Assembly: GCA_013397695.1 (NCBI GenBank)
Contig: VYZI01000018.1
Location: forward strand, 3,809,599 to 3,873,598
From: Centropus unirufus
Lineage: Eukaryota; Chordata; Aves; Cuculiformes; Centropidae
Length of the DNA stretch: 64,000 nucleotides
Direction of reading: 5' to 3'
How positions within the stretch are numbered: position 1 is the first letter of the stretch; each line of letters opens with the position of its first letter. This document shows, one piece after another, positions 50,576 to 62,700 of this stretch. The translations under genes and the position numbers were made by a program. Under the pieces are notes generated by a model. That model saw nothing but the letters and a program-made list of their open reading frames with translations. It made no database searches and was not told the origin of the DNA.

Positions 50576-53120
50576 CTTATAGAGGTTCCATTTACAGGTT
50601 CATGCAATTACTTGGTCAAGGTTAAATTATTTACTTTTTCCAGCAGATTTGAGTTCGTAATTCCAAACTTGTAGACCTTGAGCCAGAAGAGGAATGCTGC
50701 TCTACTGATAAGAGAAGGGAATTACAAGTAAGGATCACTCACATAAAACCACTCTTCAATTATTTCAGTCGAGGAAGGTTATTTCTCAGTCACGTGCTTT
50801 TTAGCTGCAACAGGATATTGATACAACCGTGTATCTCAGCTCCATAGGCTTGAAGGAGACAGGAATGTCTTGCCCTGTGAGGTTTTTCTCAGCTGAGTGA
50901 AAATAATGGTTTCAAAGGTTTCTCTGTGTGCAAAGCTGTTGCGGTTAAATGGGGCCCATAGCAGGGATGATAACCTCACCTGGCACCGGAGCCCAGGGGC
51001 CTTAATCACAGACCACAGCTTTTACCGTGCCAGATGCTTAAGCAGGAGCCTGGCTCCAAAGAGCAAGCTTAGGACCAAGCCACCCAACCACCTGACAGAA
51101 AGTTCAATGTTTAAAATACTTTTAATGAATAAATGTAGTGATTCTGTCAAAAAAAAATTAAGTTAACACAAACCAAAATTAATTTTACAGTGCAAGACTG
51201 AGCTCATTTGCATACAAAACGATTAATCTTAGCATTCTGATAGCTGAGCTAATATGCTAATATCCTACAGTGTATCACTTCAACTTAACCAGTGTGCAAG
51301 CAATGGCTTTGGTACAATTACGAAGGTACTAAATGAAAAATTATCTTCTGAACCTCCATTTAAATAAGCTAGCAAAAATCAGTCCTGTAAGAAAGGTTAA
51401 ACACCATAAACCAACATATTTCTACATTTGTGTTTTCATCATTCAGGGTGGTGGGTGAGGACATAAGATACAAACATAATTACAGGGCAAGTTGTTCAAA
51501 CAACCAGAACTCAGGGGTGAGCTGAGAGCATGGAAGAGGTTTTACTTTTGTAATGTCTGTCAACTTTCTAGAAATCAAACTGTTTGCTTTTCTTTGCAAA
51601 CATCTCTTGTTCTCAGGTAGTACTAAAATCAGTTCAATTAACTCAGTTAAACATTTAAAACTTAATGTAAAAGCAGAAATATTTACCTTCAGAGCTGTTT
51701 GTCACATCCCTTACTGTAGCTTGCAGCTTTAGTTTAGCAAACCCAACAGTGTAGCTTGCCCTCTTACTTTTGTGCAGGCCCTGTTTTACCACATGTGGAA
51801 CAAAAGGAACAGCAAGAGCTGCTCTTCGCTTGTAGCTGTGCAGACTGAAAGCTGTGCCCGTTACCACCTAACAGAGCTCTTCCAAAGTGCGCACAAGCTT
51901 GAGTGGGGCAGGTAACTGTACTGTTCTGGCACCAGTTAAGCTACATTAATCCTCCCTAGGTGTCAGTTTTAACTGCACACACAGCACATTCTATACATCA
52001 CTTCTGCTAAAGGGACCTGCAGGATTTTGACCAGGGTATAAACCCATTCTCTTGTTTTGCAGATCTAGGCTAGGGAGGAAGCAGCTATCTGTAATCTGGC
52101 TCAGCCACACTAGGCACAGCATGACTGCAATTTCTAACATACCAGCTGTTCCCTTCATTCCTGGTACCTCACATGCTGCTCTGTGCTAGCAAAATTTAGG
52201 CTGCTGCTTTCCAACAGGGATTACATGTATTTGCTGCTAAACAAAAATCACATACTCACATGCAACGAATTAACCAAGAAAAGGATTAGTTCTCTGTGGT
52301 CACTCCTGAAATGTTCAGGAATGACAGGGAGTGAGGTGCAACATAGTTGTGTATGATTTGGACAAAGCTGGCACAATAGGCATTAAAAAAAGTTAAACCT
52401 TTATTTAAAATACTTTGTAGCCAAAAAAGTAATACCCATTCCACTCTCCTATCTGCCCCAGTCTGTTTTGACCGTTTGCCTTCACTTGATAGTCTCATGC
52501 TGCTCACCTTAGTTCTGTTCTGGTGGGACTCCCACTTACTGCCCAAGCAAGGCCAGAAGCACATCACAAATATAAAGGTGTTTTTCAAAAATTTAATTCC
52601 ACATTTTTCTTAAATATTCCTGAGAAGGTAGTTTCTAGTGTTAGAGTATGAGAGATGCCCTGCTTAGGGCAAACCTAAAAAAAAAATAAAATCTGTATTG
52701 AAATAGTTTCCATTCACAGCTGTAATCTGCCATAGCCCAGAGCCTGGGTTCTTGCTAGGGCTGGAACAGTGATACTGTGTTTTGGCATTACCTACAGAAG
52801 TAACAGCAAAGACAAGGCAGCACATCTGTACTGCACAGGAGCCCACGCTGCTTGCTAATTCATAATGATCGTGGCAGGGCAAGTATTAAATACTCACATG
52901 ACAAAGATACATGACAGATACCGCATACCTGAGATACGTTACATCGGTGGTAGCAGCTACAACTCTTTCTATCCCTACAGACCTACGTGTGGTTTCTACC
53001 ACTGCAAAAAAACCCTTGCTGTAGGCAACGCACCTAACTTTGCAAGCCTAGGCTTCAGCATGCTTTAGAGAAAAGAACAGACGGTGCCTCACGGGTGCAA
53101 AGGTGCAGCAATGAGCTCCT
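50576..53120. other. Convergent intergenic segment between the two 3' ends
   Basis: No coding exon is seen on either strand. The segment may be partly transcribed as 3' UTR of either gene: minus-strand poly(A) hexamers lie at 52400-52405 and a plus-strand one at 51128-51133. The open frames here are short and unremarkable. Confidence 0.6.
52400..52405 (-). terminator. PDK1: Candidate distal poly(A) signal of PDK1
   Basis: TTTATT on the plus strand is AATAAA on the minus strand, about 1.2 kb after the PDK1 stop. Nearer candidates are at 53126-53131 and 53428-53433. Confidence 0.35.
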
Positions 53121-53125
53121 CAGTA

Positions 53126-53131
53126 TTTATT
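53126..53131 (-). terminator. PDK1: Candidate proximal poly(A) signal of PDK1
   Basis: Minus-strand AATAAA about 460 nt after the stop codon. Choice among the candidate signals cannot be made from sequence alone. Confidence 0.35.
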
Positions 53132-53586
53132 ATGTGAGTTTCATCAATCTGTAATATTGTGTAATGGAAAAATGTTCTTGTGAGCTTTTTTCAGCAGTTC
53201 TTCTATTAAAATAATTTTGAAACTATGAATTAATAAATGTTTCACCAGATATGAAATAGATTATTATTGCATTGGTCCCTATAAAACCTGAAGTTACTGC
53301 TTCCTTGATTTTAGCTACTTTCAAGTAGTTATAAATAGAAAGTGAAACAAATTAAATATGACTTCACTTAAAATGTGAAAGTAGGTACAGGTTTGGGGCT
53401 TTTCTTAGGTTTGGGTTGGGTTTTTTTTTTATTCCAGAAGAAAGTAATTGTATTAAACTTCCTGTTACAAAGCTTCAAATGCTTTTTTGCATATCAAGTG
53501 TGGCTCAGCATGTTGGTGTAAGTCAGGTCTTTTGGACTCCCTTTGCAGACTCACCTACTTCTTCCAAACTGTTGAGCAAAAAAAGC

Positions 53587-53727
53587 TTATATACTGCGAA
53601 AAGTGGTCATGTCCTTTGGCTCGCTGCTTGGCACGCACCAGTCATCCGCTTCATGGTTTGCTTTATAATGTTTCCAGGCTGCTTTGTTATATACAGGGAG
53701 TCTTTCAATTGACTCTGTTGATAAGGC
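53587..53727 (-). CDS. PDK1: PDK1 exon 11 with stop
   Basis: Encodes ALSTESIERLPVYNKAAWKH, the EADDWCVPS tail with the DW motif needed for cross-tail dimer contacts, and EPKDMTTFRSI with TAA at 53587-53589. CVPSSEPKD replaces the CVPSREPKD I recall for mammals. Confidence 0.97.
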   Translation of the reverse strand, partial: ALSTESIERLPVYNKAAWKHYKANHEADDWCVPSSEPKDMTTFRSI

Positions 53728-56700
53728 CTGTAGTAAGAAAAGGCTGTAACTGACTGTTCTTTTTAATCAAAATAATAGTAACAGAAGGAGTTTATTAGCA
53801 GTCAGAGTTGTTGATAAATATAAAATGGTGAAGTGTTACACCATACCTTTATGTAAATAACAGCATCGGTGCCATAGCCTTCCAAGGAATAGAGCTTCAG
53901 GTCTCCTTGGAAGTACTGCGCATACAGACGTGAGATGGGTAAGCCATAACCAAATCCAGCCTGATCCAGGGGAAAGAAAAATGTATGTTCATTAACTGCA
54001 TCAACTTGATAGGTAAACAAACTAAGCATGACATTTGACAGCAGGAGGAGGAGTTCAAATGTTAACCAGTATGCCATTAGAAATGGAAGAATGCTTGGAG
54101 GATCATAAGAAATCTTTTCTTCCATTGTCAGAAAGGGCTGCTAGAGAACACTTGGCTCACAGGTAACTGCTGTGCTATTACAGTAGCTTTTTCAAGAAGA
54201 GATGACACCACTGGAGCAAACAGTACCTGTCTCATGCCATGGTCCTGCTCACATTAAGAACATTGAATGCTCACGTCAGACACATTTCATCAGAGGATAA
54301 GTAAGAAAAGGTCTAAGAAGCAACATCTGTGAATTTGTAGCTAACACTCAAATTCTGTCGAGCCCCGTTTGCAGTAGCAGGACAGAGCCCTGAAGTGGTC
54401 AGAACAATTTTCTATCTACTAAACTTCAGAGGTACTCTTTGAATGAAGATACACAACACTGCTCTGCAAAGATCTGGTGTTTACACACACATCCAGATGC
54501 AGAACTCTGTATACATTTTAAAAACACATTTTTAATTATGTGAGAGAATAAGTTCAGGAAAGCTCTTCAGAGCTTCCTAGTGAGAGTTAAGGCTTTATTT
54601 CTTGTGCATCTACTAAGTTCACACGAGACCAAAGCAGAGTCTTTGTATGCCCTGTCACATCTGTGTACCTTCACCCTAGCTGGGAGATTGTACAACTACA
54701 AATGAAACTACGAACTTGATCCAAAATTATTGCTATAATTATTTTTCATTTAGTGCCCATAAGAATTCAGAGTCCTGCCTTTACTGCAGCATATGCACTG
54801 TAGCCAAGTGTTCTGCTCGAGGCAGCTGATCTTTATATTTGGTAGAGAAAAACAGAATCCTGAACAAACTTAAGTACTTTGTAGTATTTTAGGATTTCAT
54901 GCAATTTTTCAGTTCTTTTCAGAAAACTGTTTTAATTAAGCTATAGCACCCAAAAGGTGATGCTCCTTCTATCTATAAAACCAGTATTTCACAGCTTTGG
55001 TTTCTTTTGTCACAATGACACAAGGTACAGGAGATTTGTATACCAAAGGTGTGGCTCGTGACGTCTCAACACGTGGCCGCGGTGCTGTTGAGTACATGTA
55101 GTTGAAGAGTCTGTCAATCTTCCTCATGGGAACACCTCCACCACGATCGCTCATCTGGAACAAGAAGGAACACAGAGCCTTACATCCCTCACTGCATCTT
55201 TATAAAGACAGCTTCTCTCAAACCGTGACCCACAGAAAGCTCAGGTAAAACATAATATAAAGTTGTCCCTATTAAATTATGGGCTTTCTTCAATTTTCAG
55301 CTACAGCAAAGACTAGAGAGGGATGAATCCTTCCCTTCTACCCCTTATCCAAGCCATTTAAGTTAAATAACTACCACACAAGCATTCATAATGTCTGGGA
55401 AGCAAGGAAATTCTACTGAAATTGTGCATTGCATTTATCTCGTTCATAACTCCATTTTGCCTGACGGCAGTAGCTGTGCCGTTCAGCAAATGCCAGGTTC
55501 CGTGCATTTGACCTTTATTCCTCAGGAATACTGCCAGTTCAATGCTATCCATTAAAACCCATTACTGAAAGTCAGAAGAGTTTTACTACAGCTTAGTTAG
55601 ACCTATGGAAGCCAGTGCTTGCGGTTGGTCTTTGAAACCCAACATAGATGTTGTACAGAAAAAGAAAAAAAACCACTCTGCAAACTATTTCAGGGAGGTT
55701 GGCTCTGTGTGGAACAGACAATGCTCATTTCCCTTGTTTCCAGTTGTTTCCTGCCTATGTAGGTGCAACATACATATGTCATTGTCACGTACAAAATGCT
55801 AGCACTAACACTTGTGTAAAATCCTACTTAACTTTTAGTCCTGGTTGCTTATAGGCAAGATGCGAGCATGACAAAAGCACAGAATTCCAGTGCAGAGCCT
55901 TCAGTGTGGCTGCAACATCTTCATGAATTCCCTACTGATGCAGTAGTGACATTCCAGAATGGCCTCGTTACTTACATACTACATTATCACATGCAATCTT
56001 TTACTGGAACCAGATCACCAGCTGAAGTTCATAACACACTGCCTTTGACGGGGGAAAAATAAAACCACAATCAAGAAAGTGGGTACCTTCACAGTCAAAT
56101 CTTCATTTCCCAGCGTGACATGTACGTGAATTGGAGGATAAATGCACCGATCAGCATGATGTTCCATGGTGGCTCTCATTGCATTCTGCAATTTTTAAGC
56201 ACAACTTAAGCTTCATTCTTACCATTTTGTGTGTTGTCTTTAAACATGAACTTCAGAAAGTTCCTTTGAACACATAACAGTTTTTTTAAAAAAATATTTC
56301 TAGTTTATTCAGTATATATATTTATCTGATTTAGAGTACAGCGACTTCAAATACTTATTTTGTTTTTGAACAACCACCTGAGTATTTTAATGTAGTTTAA
56401 TTTGTAGAATTTTTTATAATGCACAGATCAAGAAGTCTAGGATTGAACTGCCTAAGGAAAGCTCTACAGGACCTCTTCACCATTACACCAGATGAGGATG
56501 TCACAATAATTTTATAATCTTATTTTTACTTGCCTTATTAATTTCTTTATACATTTTAAGACTTGTTCTTTACTCAGAAGGTGTCAGATGTATTCAGGTG
56601 GCTGCGCAAAGGAGACTGATCTTCCAAAGTGTCTATTTTCTACACATTTTTTTACTGTTTGTCGACAATTTAGGTATCTTTTTGCAAACAATGAGGGGTT

Positions 56701-59700
56701 TGCACTTGCAAAACCATGCTGCTATCTAGAATTGGTTCAAAAGGTCAAACAAATCAATCTTACTAAACAGGTAAGTATAAAAGAATTGTGTAACAGACCT
56801 TGAAAAGTTCAAAAACCATGTGATAGAGATGGGATGGCACATAGACCACTTGCATCGGCTGGCCTGGCGATTTCACTGGGGAAAAAAGCATAAATAGCAA
56901 ACCATGCATCTTTTATTCATTCATCAGTTAAAAATGTGTACTTGTATTGTTGAGAGCATTTGCCGAAGGAAAATTTTAACAGAAACTTCAAAAAGCGTGT
57001 GTGTGTCACACTCAGGCCTTTCAAACGTGCTCGGTGCTTTAGAAACTGATCTTGAAACCCACTGTGGCAAAACTGATTAGGGCACATAATCCTTGCTTTC
57101 TAATATCCGTGAGGAGGTTATCGTGAAGATTTAAGGCAAGCTTTTTAGGTGGTGGGGGAACAAGAACTAGGGAGTCTAAGATGGAATAACAGAGGTTCAG
57201 ACTGGATACAAAGAACATTTTCACCCTGATGGTTAAGGATCTCAGGTTGCCCAAAGATGTTACACAGTTGTCATCCTTGGAGGATCTGTAAGACCACTTC
57301 CTGCCATGCCTTCACCCCCAGATCCCGCACCTAAAGTTTAAATAACTCTCTCCCCTCTCAGCTGTGGGCAAGGAATATGCACAGCCTAGATCAGGTGTAA
57401 CTCACCTTCACAATTCATTGAGCAAAAGGTCGCTGCTTTTATAAAAACTGAACTATTTGTCCTGGCTTTTGGAGCACGCACAGCGTTAAAGGGCCCCTCA
57501 GCACAGAACACTGGCTTCTTAACAGTGTTTTTAGTGCCATGCTCCAAAGATGGAGGGAGACGAACCCTTTAACCTACATTCAGAGTGACAGGTTTTGTAC
57601 TGTGGGAAGAAAAGATCTGGAATGCATAAGCAAGGGCACACTTCCTTTGCCTCTAGCAAAGGCCGGTGGCTGCACTTTGACCTTCACTCTTACTTGTAAA
57701 AGCGGTTTTGATTGCTGCTTTCTGTAGGTCTGTCCACATTCAGCATTTAACACATTGAAAAGAACTCTAGTGAGCAGCGTCAGAAAGGCTCTTTAGCATT
57801 CGGCAGGACTATGAGGACAGTGGCTGACCTCTAAGACCACAGCCACACAATTAGAAACTGTTTTTCCAAGTCACAGCCAATGCATTTGAATAATTTATAT
57901 TGCACCATCAGCGTACAGAACACGACAGCTGGATAAGCAAGAGAAGGCAGAACGGAATGCGTACCGTACATCTTTGTGTCACCAGCAACGCAGAGAGGGT
58001 GAGACACAAGAGACAGCACAGAATGAAAACACACAAGAAGCCTTAAGGGGAGAGAAAATGAGGAAGGGAGGGCGCTCAAATCTGCTGTAGTGTCAAAAAC
58101 TTGTATTGGTTTCAGTTTTCTAATTAAATGGAGGAGTAGGGAGAGTCTTCTGCCAGATGTAAAAATAAATAAATCAACACCAAACTATCACAGTAGCTAT
58201 AAAGCACACATTAACTACATCAAAAGAGGAAGGAGAACGTTCTGCCATCAGCTACTTTAGAAGTCACTGTTACATTTGAGAGTGCCTCATCCCATATTCA
58301 CTTACCATTCCGCTCTTCAAGGATGAGTTCTGGAGAGCTCATGTAATACAAGTCACAAAGACTCTTGGCACTTTCGTAGCCATCTATAATTAAAATACAA
58401 AGTTAAATTTCCCCCTCCACGATTTTTTTTCCTTTATAGTTTGGCAAAAAAAAGGCAAAAATTAAAAACCCTGTGCATTGTCAGGGAGATTTTGTATTTT
58501 CTGACAAAAACTGGGCTGTTATGGAAAAGCAACAAAACTGCATTATAAGCGAAACTTGCTCCAGGAAGGAAAATACTGAATAGGATACGAAAATCAAAAT
58601 GTGTATGGACTCTCAGTATAGATATGCATGTAAATTTTCAGGACGCTTGCTCTTATCTAATGATTTTACCTCTAATAACTTCAACAACATTGCAGCTAGG
58701 ATCAATGCTCCCAATGTGCTTCGGATGAGCTGGATTAATTTTCCCACCAAAAAGTAAAGCTGCCAAAAAAAAAAAAAGAAAATATCATTTAACACCCAAT
58801 ATGATTTTACAATTTTAGTTTTGTGTCTTTGGATTTACTATCTTTTCCCAGAAGTGTTTAGGCAACCTTTAACTCCAATCTTCACCATACTTGAAAGCCT
58901 TCCACTAATAAATATTCTAGCCACTGTATGGAGTTTATAAATAGCAAGGCAAATAGTGTCCTCCTAAGAAGCGTTTAAGGACGTATTAAGCACCTAAAAA
59001 TTAAAGGAAAATACACTGACATGGTACAGGCATCGGTTTCCCCTCCTTCCAACAATGGCACTTACAGTGTTGATTAAGGAGCATTCTAATTGAGATGCGA
59101 CTCATGTAGAAACGGTCTAAAAAATACTGCACGTTCTGTGAGGTCACTGGATCAATGCCAAAGCTTTCCTTGTACTCTATTACGCCTTGAGCCATTGTAG
59201 GAATTACATCATTGTGACGATTCCGGATATTTATCACAGTATCTGTAAAACTAAAATGAATAAACTGTTAGTACTTCGCCGTGAAGTGAATTTAATGCCT
59301 TGGCAAACAGCCTATCTGCCTACAGGAGTCAGGACAATTCCATATAGAAATATCACAGGGCTGCCTGTGACAGGAAGGAGACAGGCCAGTGTGGCTCAAC
59401 CCCGTAGCATCGAAACAATCAGTAATCAACCATTAATATTATAAATAATCAGTATTTATTTAATCATCTTGATTACTGCCAATCATTTTTGTGCAGATCA
59501 TCCCATGCCTGTCGAATGGCAGTGATGGTCAGCCCTGACCTATGACACTGCATGAAAGTGTTTTCTGTTCTAGTGTACACTCCTTTTAGGGATGGCAGTG
59601 ACGTTACTGAAATCCTTAAGTAACGATTGGAGATAGCCGAAATTTTTCTTAAGCTACTCATTTTCTTGCCAGTCCTTCTACATAATTTTAACCTAAAAAT

Positions 59701-62700
59701 AATGTATGTGACAGCACATCCTTACCTGTGAATAGCTCCAGAATCTTCTGAACTTTTGTGCTTAAAGTCAAGGATCTCCTGAAGACTCTGGACATACCTT
59801 TAAACCAAATTAAAATTAGAGACCAATTCACCACAGCTCCCTTTGTTTAGCAATTTATGGGCTCCTAAGGCTGCTTGTTTACAAATCGTTGTATTTGATA
59901 CATCCCATTGACCTATCCCCTATGAATTTTATTAGATTCTTTTGAATCTATTTATGGTGTTTTCTTCCAAAATTTCCATGGCAATGAATTCCATAATTTA
60001 ATTAGAATGCATAAAAGATCTTCCTTGTGTTTTAAACACAGTAGGTGATCACTTACTTGCAGCCCCGGCTAGTTCCTGTTATTAGAAAATCTTCCCAGCT
60101 TGTTCAGGATTTAAATAGTTCTGCCCTCTCCTTCCTCATGTACATTTTCCATGCTGAAGAATTCTATTTAGTTTCTCCTCACGCAGAAATTGTTCCAACC
60201 CGCTGATTATCCCTCTTGGTCTTTTCTGTTCAGGATGGGGTGACTAAAACTGCATGCAATTCAGAGGAATAATGGGCTAACACAGCGGTACAATTCTATT
60301 CCTCCCCATTTCTTACTTGCTCCTAGCACTACTTGCCTTCTGGTGCATCGACTGACATATTCAGAAAAACAGCCCCAGTAGCATCAAAATCTCCTCCTCC
60401 CCTGTAAGTCAGCCAGCACACAGGGAGAGGAAGCTCCGCTCTGTGCTTTACTTGCATTTGTCCAAGTGGAATTAATTTCCCAGTAAATCAATCTCATTCA
60501 TTATGAGAATTTAAGCCTTTGTGTTTCATTAAAAGCCTTCATCTTCCTTAATAGCTTTTCTTATATTCAGCCATCTCATCAATCCCACTTATTACACGGC
60601 AGATTTCCAGCTCCCTTTTTTAAAAGTCATTCCAGGTAGCCATGTGCCTTTAGCATCTCTTTCTTTGGCTTTCCTTTTACAGAAGTTTGTGCTTATGTCT
60701 GTTCCCTACTTGAAAACAAATTCTACTTTTCAAAGTATGTTTGTTTTTTTTAACAGCATTGTATTTCTCATCTTGTTTTAAATATTTTACCTTTGGGAGC
60801 TTCTTATTGCTCTTTCTTCCTATTTTCTACACCTTTACTCCCATCTGCAATAACCAGTCTTTTAAATGGTTTCTACTACATTTTGCAAGCCTTTTGTTCA
60901 TTTGGCTGCTTCTGTCAAGTTTTTCAAATGCTGCTTCATTTTAGGCAAGTCCCCCATTAAACACTGTCCTGGTGGCTTTCTGTTCTTACTGAATTCTCAT
61001 ACATGACTGCCTGTAATATTTAATGGTTTTAATTCCCTCCTGGGTTCTCTAATTGTGCCTAAAGGTTTTTTTTTTTCCAAATCTGTAAATTCAGTTTCTG
61101 ATTTATGTCATGCTGGTATATTTCCTCCAGTCTAAATAAGGGATGTTCATTCACGTAACGAGCACATGAAATGTTTTCTATTGAAGAGAATGAGTTGTGT
61201 ATATGGAGAAGGTCAGCTTTAAGGTATGAAAAGACATTGTTCTTACCAGCTCTGCACCAGCTGAACCGAAGGTGTTCTTAGGAGGTTGTCTGGAAGCAGG
61301 CTTATTTCCTTCATTATGTTTGCCAATCTCACAGGCAACTCTTGTCGCAGAAACATGAATGAAGTCTTTTCACAAGCATTTTCAGATCCTAAGACCAAAA
61401 TAAATATAAGGCAACATTGGAATGAAGTCAGTATTTATGACAAAGAACTACACGAATTCTTACTTTCCTGCATAAGAAGCCTGTGGTTTGGTTTTAAAGT
61501 TGACTCAGCCAGTCTGGTAAGCCAATGTTTCTTGGCAGCAGCCCACTTATGTTTCAATATATAAACTCCTATTGAAACCTACCAGCCCTGTTGCAATAAC
61601 AAGAATGTTCAGCACACAAAGAGTTAACTAGTGCAATAGTTGCACACCCAGGCCATCTGACTTTAAATATTGCTTCTATCCATGTATGTTGTTTTTTTGC
61701 AGAAAACTAGTACCGATCAGTCATTCTGAGCATTTCAGAGGCAAATGAAACCAACACAGGAAACTATTTATGGGAAGAATGCTTGAATTATCATGGTCCC
61801 ATATGCCCTGCTTGATCACTGACTGTGATAGGGATAAAAGAATAGGATCCATTGTTGGTTAAAGAGCACAGAACTGTGTGAGAAGATGACTGTTCCCAGA
61901 CAGACCTTGGTATTAACAAATACATATCTTGGGAAAAATGAAACAGGATCTGGGAGAAAAGCATGGCTGTTCTCACTGATTGCACTCGTGAGAGGGCGGC
62001 ACAGCTCAGTGCCGGCTGCACAAGGACGAGCGGGCTTGCCAGGCTGTGCATGCTGGCCACGCGCAGATTGGGCAAACCAAGCTGTGCTGGTTCATCACGG
62101 ATACAGAGGAGCATTGAGGGGGCGCAGTGCTGCTGGTTGTGGTCAGCGCGACCCCTGTTCTTCTGCGGGACACCCCAAAGGCACCTCAGCTGCCTCCCCG
62201 TGGGTAGCAGTGTGCTCCACAGCATCCTCTGGCTGCTCAGTGAAGCCACAGTCATACTGGGGTTGGAAAGAATATCTGTGTTCTCATTGTTCATCTATTT
62301 CTAATAAAGCTACTACCTATTACCTTCCTTCAGCATTGTATTATTAACACCTCTGATCCTTTACCAAACCCAACGAATTGGTTTGAATGTTGAGGCCGCA
62401 CCTCTGCAGTCCTGGGACAAACACAGGAAACCGCTTCGGGCAAGCACGACTGCAGGGAATGGGCAAACGTCTTTGTTGCCCTGCGTAGCTGTGATCTATC
62501 TGTGCAAAGAATGGGTGAGTCTCCAACAGAAAATACTGTCATAACCCACAATGTGACTGATGTATATGATCCAGGCCTATATTTGCTTAGAGAATATTTC
62601 ATTCCCTAGATTGAACGCTGGAGGAATTGGAAGTAGACTTTTAAAAAAGTTAGTATTACCAGATTTTATGATTTCCTCTTTGACTGCTCTCACTCTAGTG

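Larger units (their letters stand above)
53961..58305 (-). other. PDK1: PDK1 introns 6-10
   Basis: The introns at 53961-55043, 55155-56086, 56186-56798 and 56876-58305 show no additional gene. The last contains a diverged CR1 piece at about 57160-57295. Confidence 0.65.

Noticed and set aside
59234..59243. Alternative acceptor TTTTACAG at the start of PDK1 exon 4
   Set aside because: Using it would put exon 4 out of frame with exon 3 and lose the conserved FTD. The AG eight bases upstream keeps the frame and the family sequence.
61791..62347. 167-codon minus-strand and 153-codon plus-strand frames in PDK1 intron 1
   Set aside because: They overlap each other in a modestly GC-rich patch. No domain, splice structure or recognisable protein family is seen.
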